Positions 24,254 through 33,173 of a DNA stretch of 64,000 nucleotides are shown here, in pieces (position 1 is the stretch's first letter; each line of letters starts with the position of its first letter). Source of the DNA: JBBPZA01 sp963728925 (GTDB taxonomy: Bacteria; Actinomycetota; Thermoleophilia; Solirubrobacterales; Solirubrobacteraceae); contig CAVSMB010000026.1 in NCBI GenBank assembly GCA_963728925.1, positions 1 to 64,000 on the forward strand. The letters run 5' to 3'. The notes beneath the pieces were generated by a model, which saw only the letters and a list, made by a program, of their open reading frames with translations, was not told where the DNA came from and made no database searches. The position numbers were made by a program, and so were the translations under genes.

Positions 24254-25050
24254 TCAGCGAGGCGCGGGCTTGAACAGGCGCGCCTTGCGGTCGGCGCGCC
24301 CGCCCGCGAAGCGTCGGGGGCGGCCTCCCTGCGCGTCGAGGAACGCGAGCTGACGCGAATCCATCGCCAGCCGGCCCTCGGGCCCGGTGTCGTCGTGGTC
24401 GAGCATCCACGTCTCCAGGTCCACGCCGCCACCCGCGCTGGCGCGCAGGCGCAGCGCCCGGGCCTGCTGGGGCCAGTCCACCAGCGACCCGGTCTCGACG
24501 AGCCAGTAGCCGCCCCCGGACCGGCCCGCGGACGGATGCGGTTGCGGTGCGTATGACCGCTCAGCACGGCGACGACACGCGGGTCGCGACCGGCGCGGTC
24601 CAGCACGGCGCGGCCGACCGCGGAGTCGTCCAGCGGCTGGTGGGAGGCGATCAGGACCCACCGCCGGCCGGCGGTGGCGAGCGTCCGCTGCAGCCACGCG
24701 AGCTGCGCCGGATCGACGACGCCCCTCGCGCCGCCGGCACGACGGACGGTGTCCAGGACGACCAAGCGGACCTCGCGGCCGACGTCGACCGCGTAGTCCA
24801 GGCGGCGCGGGTCCCCCGGCGCGGCCCGGCCGCTCGCGAGGCTCGAGGCGGCGCGCAGGCGTGCGACGGCCTTCGGAGGGCTCAGCAGGCGCCGCTGTGG
24901 GTCCGGAGCGACGCGGCGGGTGGGCGCTTTGGCTGCGTCCGCGACCGCCTCGTCGATCAGCCGCGGAGCGTCGCGCTCGCCCACACCGCCGTCGACCGGC
25001 TCGCCCGGCGGGAGCAGCGCGCGCGGGTCGCGAGCGGCCAGCGCCCGATC
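24254..25050 (-). pseudogene. Metallophosphoesterase, N-terminal part missing and frameshifted
   Basis: C-terminal two-thirds of an actinobacterial calcineurin-like phosphoesterase. In order on the minus strand: VAPDPQRRLLSPPKAVARLR, LDYAVDVGREVRLVVLDTVR, WVLIASHQPL and VVAVLSGHTHRNRI (metal-binding His residues), all in one frame. The sequence then shifts by one base near 24530 and continues as GGGYWLVETGSLVDWPQQAR to the stop at 24254. The N-terminal metal-binding motifs (D-x-H, GNHD) are absent because the gene abuts an inverted scrap of an ABC ATPase at 25051. Non-functional. Confidence 0.75.
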
Positions 25051-25098
25051 GCGCTGCGGCGCGACCTCATCGGCCTCGTCTTCCAGTTCTTCCACCTC
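25051..25098 (+). other. Inverted fragment of the ABC ATPase gene
   Basis: The plus strand here reads LRRDLIGLVFQFFHL, the Q-loop segment of a LolD/MacB-type ABC ATPase. It is the piece expected to follow SERALT of the minus-strand fragment at 25101-25339 but is present in reverse orientation. Partly matching direct repeats (cagcgcccgatcg at 25040, cagcgcccgctcg at 25104) flank it. Confidence 0.6.
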
Positions 25099-25100
25099 GC

Positions 25101-25339
25101 GGTCAGCGCCCGCTCGGAGCGGCCGTCGACCCGCCGTCCGGCGACCTCGATGTGCCCGGCGTCGGCGCGATCGAGGGCGCCGAGAGGTGCAGCAGCGTCG
25201 ACTTCCCCGAGCCCGAGGGCCCCACGACGGCGACCAGCTCGCCGGGCGCGACGTCGAGATCGGCCCCGTCGAGAACGCGTCGCGCCGAGCGCCCGTCACC
25301 GAAGCGCTTCACCAGCCCTCGCGCGACGACGACGGACAC
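25101..25339 (-). pseudogene. N-terminal fragment of an ABC transporter ATPase (LolD/MacB type)
   Basis: Begins normally at ATG 25339 (SVVVARGLVKRFGDG) with Walker A VVGPSGSGKSTLLHL. A one-base loss near 25195 shifts the frame; the restored frame reads LDRADAGHIEVAGRRVDG and ends at SERALT, where the inverted Q-loop piece begins. Signature motif, Walker B and H-loop are absent, so it cannot function. No permease partner lies nearby. Confidence 0.75.
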
Positions 25340-25448
25340 CCATCACACGGTAGGCGCAGGAGCTTGAGCTGCGATGAACTCCGTCGCGGCCCCAGCGCCC
25401 TGGTAGCGTCGCGCCACCGGCCCGTTCCGTCGCCGACCAGGAGGCCCC

Positions 25449-26195
25449 ATGCGTCACTCCCATCGCCTGATCGTCGTGCTCGCCGCAGCGCTCGTCGCCA
25501 CGCTGTCGCTCGCCCCCGCCAGCCCCGCGTCCGCGCGGGCGCGCGCGACGTGTCCGACCCTTCAGGTCGCCGAGCGCTACGCGGCCGGGGCGCTGGAGGC
25601 CGGCGCCTATGCCGTGTCTCCCCTGGTGGGCCCGCGCCAGCCGTGCCGCTCCGCCGAGACGGTCGTCCAGAGCTACCTCTACGACCCGCCCTCGTTCCGC
25701 TTCTGGCACGTGCGCAGGATCCGCGGCGGCGGGTTGCGCTTCCGCGCTCCGACCGGGGCGTCGTTCACGGCCTCGCCGACCAGCCGGCTCGTGCGCGCGG
25801 CGAGCGGCGAGCCGGCGTCGACGCCGCCGGCCGCGACGATCGCGGCGACGCAGACCTGCCCGTACTTCACCGTCGTCCACAACGACTCCGCGGTCGACTT
25901 CCCGGCCGGGACCTACCACCGGCTCAACTTCTCCCCCAACAACGCGGGACTGCACTGCAGCCCGCCGATGCCCGACTCCTATGACCTGCTGCGCGACTAC
26001 CTGCTCGACGGCAGCGTGCACGGGTACGGGGTCGGGCCGCTGACCGGCTCGCTGGCCAAGAACCCGGGCTGCCGGTTCCTCAAGACCGGCACGACGACTA
26101 CCGGCTTCGACGTCTGGTGCGACGGCAAGGGGTCGAGTCGCGGCCCTTGTGTGACGGCTCGCCCGGTGCCCGCGAACTGCGGCGGTCATTATTAG
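25449..26195 (+). CDS. Secreted protein with two cysteine-bounded repeats
   Basis: 248 aa. Signal peptide LIVVLAAALVATLSLAPASP. Two similar halves follow: ATCPTLQVAERYAAGALEAG with a Cys about 40 residues later, and QTCPYFTVVHNDSAVDFPAG then NAGLHC. Further cysteines (GCRF, VWCDG, PCVT, NCGG) give an even total, suggesting disulfides. The duplicated T-C-P-x-F/L-x-V start and the A-G-x-Y spacing look like a small beta-sandwich repeated twice. No family recognised. AGGAGG lies eight bases before ATG 25449. The gene is alone, followed by the P450 30 bases downstream. Confidence 0.7.
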   Translation: MRHSHRLIVVLAAALVATLSLAPASPASARARATCPTLQVAERYAAGALEAGAYAVSPLVGPRQPCRSAETVVQSYLYDPPSFRFWHVRRIRGGGLRFRAPTGASFTASPTSRLVRAASGEPASTPPAATIAATQTCPYFTVVHNDSAVDFPAGTYHRLNFSPNNAGLHCSPPMPDSYDLLRDYLLDGSVHGYGVGPLTGSLAKNPGCRFLKTGTTTTGFDVWCDGKGSSRGPCVTARPVPANCGGHY

Positions 26196-26224
26196 GGCGT
26201 GAGCCCGACGAAGGTCATCACGGC

Positions 26225-27583
26225 GTGACGGCGCTGAGCGCCCCGACGGCGCTGAGCGCCCCGCCCGGCCCCCGCCTGCCGGCCTCGCTCCAGACGGCAT
26301 TGTTCATCCTCGCCCCGCGCCGGTTCATCGAGCGCTCGTGGCGCCGCCACGGCGACGTCGTGAGCTTCAGCACCCGCTTCGACTCGCGCTTCGTGCTCGT
26401 CTTCCACCCGCGCGAGATCAAGGAGGTCTTCACCGCGCCCGCCGACGTCCTGCGCGCCGGCGAGGCCAACGCCGTGCTGGGCCCAGTGGTCGGGCAGCGC
26501 TCGGTGCTGCTCCTCGACGGCCCCGAGCACCTTCGCCATCGACGGCTCATGCTGCCGCCGTTCCGCGGGCGCCGGCTTCAGGCCTACCAGCGCCAGGTGC
26601 TCGCGGCCACCGACGCGGCCGTCGACCGCTGGCCGGTGGGTCGGCCGTTCGCGTTGCTTGCAGAGATGCAGCAGATCACCCTCGACGTGATCGCGGGCGC
26701 CGTCTTCGGGATCGAGGAGGCGGCACGCGCGGCCGAGCTCAAGCGGCGCCTGCGGGCCATGCTCGTGCCGCTCTCCAACCGACTCGGGCTGCTCGCGCTC
26801 ATGCTCTCGGGCGGGCGCTTCGGCGACGGCGGGGCGATGCGCCGCTTCGAGGCGAGCCGGGCCGCGGTCGACGAGCTCGTCTACGAGGAGATCTCTCGCC
26901 GGCGTGAGGCGACCGACCTCGCCGGGCGAGACGACGTCTTCTCGCTGCTGCTCTCGGCCCGCGACGAGGAAGGCGAGGGGCTGAGCGACGCCGAGCTGCG
27001 CGACGAGCTCATCACCCTGCTCGTCGCCGGTCACGAGACGACCGCCACTGGCCTGGCCTGGGCCTTCGAGCTGCTCGGCCGCAATCAGGAGGTACGCGCG
27101 CGCCTGCGCGAGCCAGCGGACGCTGACGGAGCCGGGGAGGACTACGCCGACGCCGTGGTCAAGGAGGCGCTGCGGCTGCGCCCGGTCATCGCCGGCGTCG
27201 GGCGCAAGGTCCGCGGCGGGCCCTTCGAGCTCGGCGGCTACCGGCTCGAGCCCGGGACGGAGATCAACCCCTCCATCGCCCTCGTGCACCGCCGCGCCGA
27301 CCTCTACCCCGAGCCCGACGCCTTCCGCCCAGAGCGCTTCCTCGACCCCGAATCCGCGCCCGACACCTATACATGGATCCCGTTCGGCGGCGGCATCCGC
27401 CGCTGCCTCGGAGCGAGCTTCGCGCTCTTCGAGATGCGCACCGTCGTCCAGCGCGTGCTGGCCCGCACCGAGCTGCGGCCGGCGCGCCGGAGGCCGGAGG
27501 CCGTCCTTCGCCGTGGGATCACCCAGGTGCCCGAGCACGGGGCACGGGTCGTCCAAGCGGCGCCGCCGCGGCCGGCGGCGTAG
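26225..27583 (+). CDS. Cytochrome P450
   Basis: 452 aa haem monooxygenase, soluble. Seen: LLLDGPEHLRHRRLMLPPF (substrate-side C helix region), I-helix oxygen-binding LLVAGHETTATGLAW, the E-x-x-R pair in VKEALRLRPV, the PERF segment FRPERFLD and the haem loop PFGGGIRRCLGASFALFE with the axial Cys. All hallmarks are intact. Start GTG 26225 is inferred; no strong ribosome binding site. It could oxidise fatty acids, terpenes or xenobiotics; substrate and redox partner are not evident, although an FAD reductase lies at 42483-43742. A cupin gene follows 11 bases later and may be co-transcribed. Confidence 0.95.
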   Translation: MTALSAPTALSAPPGPRLPASLQTALFILAPRRFIERSWRRHGDVVSFSTRFDSRFVLVFHPREIKEVFTAPADVLRAGEANAVLGPVVGQRSVLLLDGPEHLRHRRLMLPPFRGRRLQAYQRQVLAATDAAVDRWPVGRPFALLAEMQQITLDVIAGAVFGIEEAARAAELKRRLRAMLVPLSNRLGLLALMLSGGRFGDGGAMRRFEASRAAVDELVYEEISRRREATDLAGRDDVFSLLLSARDEEGEGLSDAELRDELITLLVAGHETTATGLAWAFELLGRNQEVRARLREPADADGAGEDYADAVVKEALRLRPVIAGVGRKVRGGPFELGGYRLEPGTEINPSIALVHRRADLYPEPDAFRPERFLDPESAPDTYTWIPFGGGIRRCLGASFALFEMRTVVQRVLARTELRPARRRPEAVLRRGITQVPEHGARVVQAAPPRPAA

Positions 27584-27594
27584 GCTCGGCCTCT

Positions 27595-28257
27595 GTGCCC
27601 GAGCCGCCCCGCACCGTCCACCTCGACGAGCTCGAGCGTGTTCCCGGTCCGGACTCACTGACCTGGCTGCCGGTCCGCGCCACGCTGGGCGTGCGCGTCT
27701 TCGGCACGAACGCCTATGTCGCCGACCAGGCGGGCGCCGACGTCGTCGAGCCCCACGACGAGGACCCCACCCTGGCCCACGAGGAGCTCTGCTTCGTCGC
27801 CCGCGGGCACGCCCGCTTCACGATCGACGGCGACGAGCTCGACGCGCCGGCAGGGACCTACGTCTTCGTGCCCGACCCGGCGTCCCACCGTCACGCGATC
27901 GCCGTGGAGCCCGGCACCACCGTGCTCAGCTTCGGCGGACCCGCGACCTTCACACCCTCGGCGTGGGAGTGGTCCTTCCGCGCCAATCCGCTGCTGGGCA
28001 CCGACCCCGAGCGGGCCCGGGCGATCCTCGACGAGGGCTTCGCCGTCCACCCGGACAGCCCGAGCCTCCGCTACCAGCTCGCGTGTGTGGAGGCGCTGCA
28101 GGGGCGCGACGAGCTGGCGCTCGCGTCGCTCGCGAGGGCGCTCGAGCTCGAGCCGGAGCTGCGCGAGGAGGCCGCGGTGGACGACGACCTCGCCGGCCTT
28201 CGCGGCGATCGGCGCTTCCGGGCGCTCGTCGACTGGGAGAAGCTCAGGCCGGACTGA
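27595..28257 (+). CDS. Cupin-domain protein with TPR-like C-terminus
   Basis: 220 aa from GTG 27595. The cupin barrel carries EPHDEDPTLAHEELCFVARG and GTYVFVPDPASHRHAIAVE, the two metal-binding motifs with His and Glu ligands mostly present. The last ~75 residues (ARAILDEGFAVHPDSPSLRY, ELALASLARALELEPELREE) form one or two TPR-like helical hairpins. This fused architecture recurs in actinobacteria without a known activity. It probably shares a transcript with the P450. Its end overlaps the convergent DMT transporter gene by 14 bases. Confidence 0.75.
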   Translation: MPEPPRTVHLDELERVPGPDSLTWLPVRATLGVRVFGTNAYVADQAGADVVEPHDEDPTLAHEELCFVARGHARFTIDGDELDAPAGTYVFVPDPASHRHAIAVEPGTTVLSFGGPATFTPSAWEWSFRANPLLGTDPERARAILDEGFAVHPDSPSLRYQLACVEALQGRDELALASLARALELEPELREEAAVDDDLAGLRGDRRFRALVDWEKLRPD

Positions 28258-29164
28258 CCTTCGGGCCCTGTGGCTGCACCGCCGACTCCTTCAGCGCCTC
28301 GCCGGCGCGAACGGGCGCGGGGATCAGCGCCGCTCCGACGAGGATCAGGGCGAACGCCGCGATGCGCACGCCCACGACCAGGGCGTCGTCGCCGAGCCGG
28401 TCTCCGAAGACCGCGAGGCCGGCGAGGATCGTCGACAGGTTCGCCGCGACGGAGGTGACGGCGATCACCGCGACGCCGTCGCCGATCTGGAGGCTGCGCG
28501 CGGAGGCGAAGAACGAGAAGACCGCCGCCGTCAGGACGACGACGGCCCAGGGGCTGAGGAGGCCGATCGGCCCGCCACCGAGATCGCCCGAGAGCCCCTT
28601 GATCGCCACGTCCGAGATCCCGAAGCCCAGGCCGGCGGCGATGCCGAGCAGCACGCCGCGCTCGACGCGGATGCGCTCGATCAGGTGCGAGACGACCACG
28701 AGCACGCCGAGAACGACGGCGATGCCTTCGAAGACGATCATCCCCGCCAGGGAGTAGTCGGAGTGGGCTCCTCCTCCTCCGCCGGTCACCGTCAGCAGGG
28801 CGAGCGAGACCGCCACCAGGCCGATCCCGATCCACTGGCGGCGACCCAGCTCGAAGCCGAAGAAGCGCTCGGCGAGCACCGCCAGGAAGACTAGGCCCCC
28901 CGCGAGCACGGCCTGGCCGATCGAGATCGGGGCGAGCGAGAGCGCGGCCACGTGCAGCGCGAACGCCCCCGCCGCCACGGCCCAGCCGATGCTCCACCAC
29001 CTCGAGCGGAAGAGGTCCGCCGCGCTGCGCAGCGGATGGCGCATGTCGACGTCGGGGGCGGCGACCGCCCCGCGGTGCTTGAAGAGGAAGGCGAGATTCG
29101 TTCCGAGCGCGGACAGCAGCGCACACACGAGGCCCAGCCCGACCGCCAGCGAGACGCTGGTCAC
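28244..29164 (-). CDS. DMT-superfamily membrane transporter
   Basis: 306 aa with about nine to ten hydrophobic helices (LAVGLGLVCALLSALGTNLA, WAVAAGAFALHVAALSL, AVLAGGLVFLAVLAERFF, IGLVAVSLALLTV and a second set from IVFEGIAVVLGVLVVVSHL). The paired arrangement and FLFKHRG near the N-terminus resemble EamA/NIPA-type transporters. GTG 29164 is the start. The substrate (metabolite or Mg2+) cannot be deduced. Ends overlapping the cupin gene tail to tail. Confidence 0.7.
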   Translation of the reverse strand: MTSVSLAVGLGLVCALLSALGTNLAFLFKHRGAVAAPDVDMRHPLRSAADLFRSRWWSIGWAVAAGAFALHVAALSLAPISIGQAVLAGGLVFLAVLAERFFGFELGRRQWIGIGLVAVSLALLTVTGGGGGAHSDYSLAGMIVFEGIAVVLGVLVVVSHLIERIRVERGVLLGIAAGLGFGISDVAIKGLSGDLGGGPIGLLSPWAVVVLTAAVFSFFASARSLQIGDGVAVIAVTSVAANLSTILAGLAVFGDRLGDDALVVGVRIAAFALILVGAALIPAPVRAGEALKESAVQPQGPKVSPA

Positions 29165-29296
29165 ACCGCCGTCATACCCGTGCGGGTGCCGTCTCTCCCC
29201 TCGGCGCCGGGAGGCAAGCCGCTGGCGCCGCAGGTGCGCGTGGAGGCGGCCGCGGCGCGCTTCCGCGGGAGCGCGCCGCAGCCGCCCCACGCGCTC

Positions 29297-29680
29297 CTAG
29301 CCCGCCGAGCCCTCCTCGACCGCGGCCAGCGCCGCTTCGCGCGTGGGGTAGATCGAGAACGTCGAGTCCGTGCGGGTGATCTCGAACATCCGCAGCACGG
29401 TTGGATTGGCCGTCGCGATGGGCAGGCGACCACCGCGGCGAGTCAGGCGGCGCAGCCCGTTCAGCAGCGTCGCGAGGCCGTTGGACCCGATGAAGACGAC
29501 CTCGCCGAGATCGACGACCACGTTCGTCTTGCCCGCGTCGATGGCGGCGAGCAGCGGCGCGCTGAACGCCGCGGCGGTCGCCAGATCGAGCTCGCCGCGG
29601 ACCGCGATGACGTGCGTCTGGGCGTCAATCGCCTGCTCGGTGACCTCGAAGGTCGGGGGCAGTCCGAAGTCCCACGGCAC
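29297..29680 (-). CDS. STAS-domain protein (anti-sigma-factor antagonist type)
   Basis: 127 aa single STAS domain. HVIAVRGELDLATAAAFSAP, then VVVDLGEVVFIGSNGLATLL contains the Ser that is phosphorylated in SpoIIAA-like antagonists (position in IGSNG), and GGRLPIATANPTVLRMFEI completes the fold. Such proteins bind anti-sigma kinases and free a sigma factor when unphosphorylated. No kinase or sigma gene adjoins it, so its partner is elsewhere. The usual Asp before the Ser is Gly here, which also occurs in active members. Confidence 0.85.
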   Translation of the reverse strand: MPWDFGLPPTFEVTEQAIDAQTHVIAVRGELDLATAAAFSAPLLAAIDAGKTNVVVDLGEVVFIGSNGLATLLNGLRRLTRRGGRLPIATANPTVLRMFEITRTDSTFSIYPTREAALAAVEEGSAG

Positions 29681-29798
29681 GTCTGAGCGAGCATAACCGG
29701 GTGGCGCGAGGCCTTGCCGGGGATCCTTCTCCGGTTTAGCGGCTCTTGAGGGCTGATCTCGACAATCCCCCGGCCCGCAGTACCCTCCAGAAGACCGG

Positions 29799-32228
29799 AT
29801 GGCTTACGCCGAAGAGAGCCCGAGCCTGCGGCCGCGCCGCAAGGAGCAGTCCGTAGCGCTCGCCCGCGAGTGGCGCAAGCTCGGCCGCGCCGCGACCTTC
29901 GTCGCCGTGCTCACCAGCCCGGCGCTCTTCCTGTTGCTCTATCACTCCAGCGGCTGGAGCTTGGGCGCCTCGCTGCTCGGCACCTTCGTGGGCGTCGTCG
30001 CCTTCCGCGGGCTGGTCGACGTCCTCGCCCACAAGGCGATCCCCGCCCCGACCATCTACGGGGCGGAGAAGGAGCTCCAGGAGGAGGACGTCGTCCAGCG
30101 CCGCCGTCTGTGGTACTGGCGCCGGCGCTACCGCCTGCTCGTCTGGATCGTCGCGCTCGGCGTCACCGCCGGCGTCGTGATCATGATCATCACCGGGAAG
30201 TCGTTCGGCGGCGCCCTCGGCACGCTGGGCGACGCGGTGCTGTCCTTCGCGCCGCTCGCGGCCGGCTACATGCCGATCCTCGTCCTGCTGTTCCTCATCA
30301 ACTTCCTGATCCTCTTCGGGCCGCTCGTCTTCCTCGGGATCCAGCAGATCAAGGGCTATGAGCCGGGCGACGCGGACTGGGGGGTCAAGCTCGACGACGT
30401 CCGCGGCCAGGCCGAGGCCAAGGAGGAGATCACCCGCATCGTCGCCCTGTGGCAGTCGGGCGAGGAGTTCGAGAAGGCCGGCGGCAAGCGCGAGCGCGGG
30501 GTGCTCTTCAACGGCCCTCCGGGCACCGGCAAGACCATGCTCTCCAAGGCCATCGCCACGAGCTTCAACTGCCCGTTCGTCTCCATCCCCGGCTCGGGCT
30601 TCGCCCAGACCTTCATCGGGATGGACGCGGTCATCGTCCGCTACCTCGCGCGCAAGGCCAAGAAGCTCGCCGCCAAGTGGGGCGGCCAGTGCATCGTCTT
30701 CATCGACGAGATCGACGCGGTCGGCATGCGCCGCTCGAGCCTCGGCTCCCCCGTCGGCGGCGGCGGCTTCGCGAGCCCGACGGGCTACCAGCCCACGTCG
30801 GTGCACGACTACCTCTTCTACGGGCCTTCGGGCGCGCTGACGCCCGATGGGGACCTGATCCTCGAGACGCGCGCGTGGCGCGAGCGCATGTTCGCGGAGC
30901 GCGGCGCGCCGTCGGTCGGCTCGCCCTACCCGCCGATCGTCAACAAGCTCGGGGGCGTTGTCCAGAACTTCGTCGTGCCGGGCGGGATGGGCGGCGGGGG
31001 TGGCGGCCTGGCCCTCAACCAGCTGCTCGTGGTCATGGACGGCATCGATGACCCGCCGTGGACCAAGCGCGTGCTGACCAGCCGCCTAAACACCTTCCTG
31101 GACGCGATCTACATCATCCCGCGCCGCATCGGCAAGCGTTCGCTGCGCATGCGCCCGCCGCGCCCGCGCAAGGAGGAGATCTACTTCATCGGCGCGTGCA
31201 ACACGCCGATCGAGGCGCTCGACCCCGCGCTGACCCGCCCGGGCCGGATGGGCCGCCACGTGTGGTTCCGCACCCCGACCAAGCAGGACCGCAAGGACAT
31301 CTTCGACCTCTACATCACCAAGGTGTCCCACGAGCCCGACCTGGACTCCGACCGCCGCCGCGACGAGGTCGCCCGCATCACCCACGGCTACTCGCCGGCG
31401 ATGATCGAGCAGGTCTGCTCGATGGCCCTGACCTACGCGCACTCCGAGGGGCGCCCGGTGTTCGGCTGGCCCGACCTCGTTGAGGCCATGACTACGGTCG
31501 AGTCGGGCACCGCCGTCGGGATCGAGTACGTCCCCGCGGAGACGCGCGCGGTGGCCATCCACGAGGCCGGTCACGCCGCCGCGTCCTACGTCTACTCCGA
31601 AGACGTGATGTCCACGCGCCTCTCGCTGCGCATGCGCGGCGGATCGCTCGGGCATCACGCGGCCATCGAGAAGGAGGAGCGCTTCTCCAAGTGGCGCTCG
31701 GAGCAGGAGGCCAACCTCATCTGGACGCTGGGGGCGATGGCGGCCGAGCAGGTGTTCTACCGCCAGACCTCGAGCGGCGTGGGCGGCGACCTCAACAGCG
31801 CCACCGGCCTCGCCGCCCTGATGGTCGGGATGTGGGGCATGGGGCCCGTCGAGCCCGACTTCGCGGGGCGCTTCCCGAACGAGGAGGACGAGCAGGCCGA
31901 GCGCGACAAGGCGATGGAGCGCTTCGAGCGGCTCGGGTCGCGCCTGATGAACCGGGCGCGGGGCAGCACGGCCATGCAGGCCGACCCGATCTCCTCCGTG
32001 CTCATGGACCCCATGAAGCGCACCGCCGTCGCCCAGCTCCTCGGTCAGGCCTACGTGACCGCGTACAACCTCGTCCGCAACAACCGCGAGCCCGTCGAGC
32101 GGATCGCCGACGCGCTCGTCGAGCGGCGTGAGCTCCACGGCGATGAGGTGGTCGGGCTGCTGGACTCCGTCGGCCTGCGCAAGCCGCAGATCGACCTTCT
32201 CGAGCCCGCGACCTGGCCGAAGTTGTGA
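29799..32228 (+). CDS. FtsH-like AAA metalloprotease with insertions in the ATPase domain
   Basis: 809 aa membrane AAA protease relative. The N-terminal ~190 residues hold about four hydrophobic helices (two in FtsH). The AAA module has Walker A FNGPPGTGKTMLSKA (~239), pore loop SGFAQTFIGMDAVIV, Walker B CIVFIDEIDAVG (~300), sensor FIGACN (~466) and arginine-finger region RPGRMGRHVWF. Between Walker B and the sensor there are ~160 residues instead of ~48, because of two insertions (~310-395 and ~415-460), the first including VPGGMGGGGGGLALNQ. The protease domain has HEAGHAAAS (~586) and GGDLNSAT (~662) for zinc. All catalytic residues are present. The next gene overlaps by four bases and encodes a membrane protein, probably its partner. 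Confidence 0.9.
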   Translation: MAYAEESPSLRPRRKEQSVALAREWRKLGRAATFVAVLTSPALFLLLYHSSGWSLGASLLGTFVGVVAFRGLVDVLAHKAIPAPTIYGAEKELQEEDVVQRRRLWYWRRRYRLLVWIVALGVTAGVVIMIITGKSFGGALGTLGDAVLSFAPLAAGYMPILVLLFLINFLILFGPLVFLGIQQIKGYEPGDADWGVKLDDVRGQAEAKEEITRIVALWQSGEEFEKAGGKRERGVLFNGPPGTGKTMLSKAIATSFNCPFVSIPGSGFAQTFIGMDAVIVRYLARKAKKLAAKWGGQCIVFIDEIDAVGMRRSSLGSPVGGGGFASPTGYQPTSVHDYLFYGPSGALTPDGDLILETRAWRERMFAERGAPSVGSPYPPIVNKLGGVVQNFVVPGGMGGGGGGLALNQLLVVMDGIDDPPWTKRVLTSRLNTFLDAIYIIPRRIGKRSLRMRPPRPRKEEIYFIGACNTPIEALDPALTRPGRMGRHVWFRTPTKQDRKDIFDLYITKVSHEPDLDSDRRRDEVARITHGYSPAMIEQVCSMALTYAHSEGRPVFGWPDLVEAMTTVESGTAVGIEYVPAETRAVAIHEAGHAAASYVYSEDVMSTRLSLRMRGGSLGHHAAIEKEERFSKWRSEQEANLIWTLGAMAAEQVFYRQTSSGVGGDLNSATGLAALMVGMWGMGPVEPDFAGRFPNEEDEQAERDKAMERFERLGSRLMNRARGSTAMQADPISSVLMDPMKRTAVAQLLGQAYVTAYNLVRNNREPVERIADALVERRELHGDEVVGLLDSVGLRKPQIDLLEPATWPKL

Positions 32229-33163
32229 CGGACGAGCAGCGCGGCATGAGCGGCGAGCGCCTGCTGCCCGACCCCGTTTCGCCGCGCGAGCCGAGCTCGC
32301 CGGCGCCGGCGCCGCCCTGGGAGCACCCCGAGCGCGGGCCCCAGCCGCCGGACTCGCCCGAGTCGCCCGCGACCACCGAGAACGAGCGTCCCGCCTGGCC
32401 GCCCCAGCCGCCCGCCGGCGGTCCGGGAGGCGACGAGGGCTCGGAGTCCAGCCCCTACTCCGCTCGCTTCCAGCTCATCCTCGGCGCGCTGCTCGGCATC
32501 GCCGCCGTGGCAGTGGTCGCCGCGCTGCTCATCGGCGCGGGCCCGTCCTCCGGTCCCGACCGCGGCTGGTCGGCGTGGCACCCGAGCTCCGACGAGGCGG
32601 GCCCGGCGGCGCAGCAGATCGCCAACCACGTCGCGCCCAGCTACCGGCTGGACGCCGGCGGCCAGCTCGTGGCCGCGACCGGCGGACAGCTCGAGGTCGC
32701 CAACCTGCCCGTGCGCCTCGCGCTCGCCGAGCAGGGTCAGGTCTCCGTGCTCCAGGGCGACGGCGTGCTCTACACGCTCTGCGGCCTGGGCCCCAAGTGC
32801 TCGATCCAGACGGGCAAGCCCACCCCCCGGCGCCATCTCCTCCTGCGCCGCGAGGCGCTCGAGCTCGCGCTCTACACCTTCCACTACGTGAAGGGGACCG
32901 ACTACGTCGTCGCGTTGCTGCCGCCGAAGAAGGGCACTGCGCCAACCCAGGCGATGTTCTTCACCAAGGACGACCTCAAGGGCGAGACCTCGCGCCCGCT
33001 CATCACGACCCTCGCCTCGCCGCCGCCGACGAGCAACCGTCTCGCGGCGGGAGAGATCTCCACGCTCCAGGCGCTGACCGACAAGCGCCTGTTCCAGTTC
33101 AAGTACCAGCAGGGCCAGGACGCGAGCGTGTTCCTGGTCCTCAGCCCCTTCGCCAGGGGCTGA
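32225..33163 (+). CDS. Single-pass membrane protein coupled to the FtsH-like protease
   Basis: 312 aa from GTG 32225 overlapping the protease stop (GTGA). A Pro-rich cytoplasmic N-terminus of ~75 residues is followed by one membrane helix (LILGALLGIAAVAVVAALLI) and an extracytoplasmic domain of ~200 residues with a Cys pair (LYTLCGLGPKCSIQ) and strands such as EVANLPVRLALAEQGQVSV and DYVVALLPPKKG. No family recognised. Coupled translation makes a substrate adaptor or regulator of the protease plausible, in the way HflK/HflC act on FtsH; that is analogy only. Confidence 0.7.
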   Translation: MTDEQRGMSGERLLPDPVSPREPSSPAPAPPWEHPERGPQPPDSPESPATTENERPAWPPQPPAGGPGGDEGSESSPYSARFQLILGALLGIAAVAVVAALLIGAGPSSGPDRGWSAWHPSSDEAGPAAQQIANHVAPSYRLDAGGQLVAATGGQLEVANLPVRLALAEQGQVSVLQGDGVLYTLCGLGPKCSIQTGKPTPRRHLLLRREALELALYTFHYVKGTDYVVALLPPKKGTAPTQAMFFTKDDLKGETSRPLITTLASPPPTSNRLAAGEISTLQALTDKRLFQFKYQQGQDASVFLVLSPFARG

Positions 33164-33173
33164 GCGCGCCGCC

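Noticed and set aside
29736..30806. Long minus-strand frame opposite the FtsH-like gene
   Set aside because: Acidic/Ala-rich antisense shadow; the plus strand carries conserved AAA motifs throughout.
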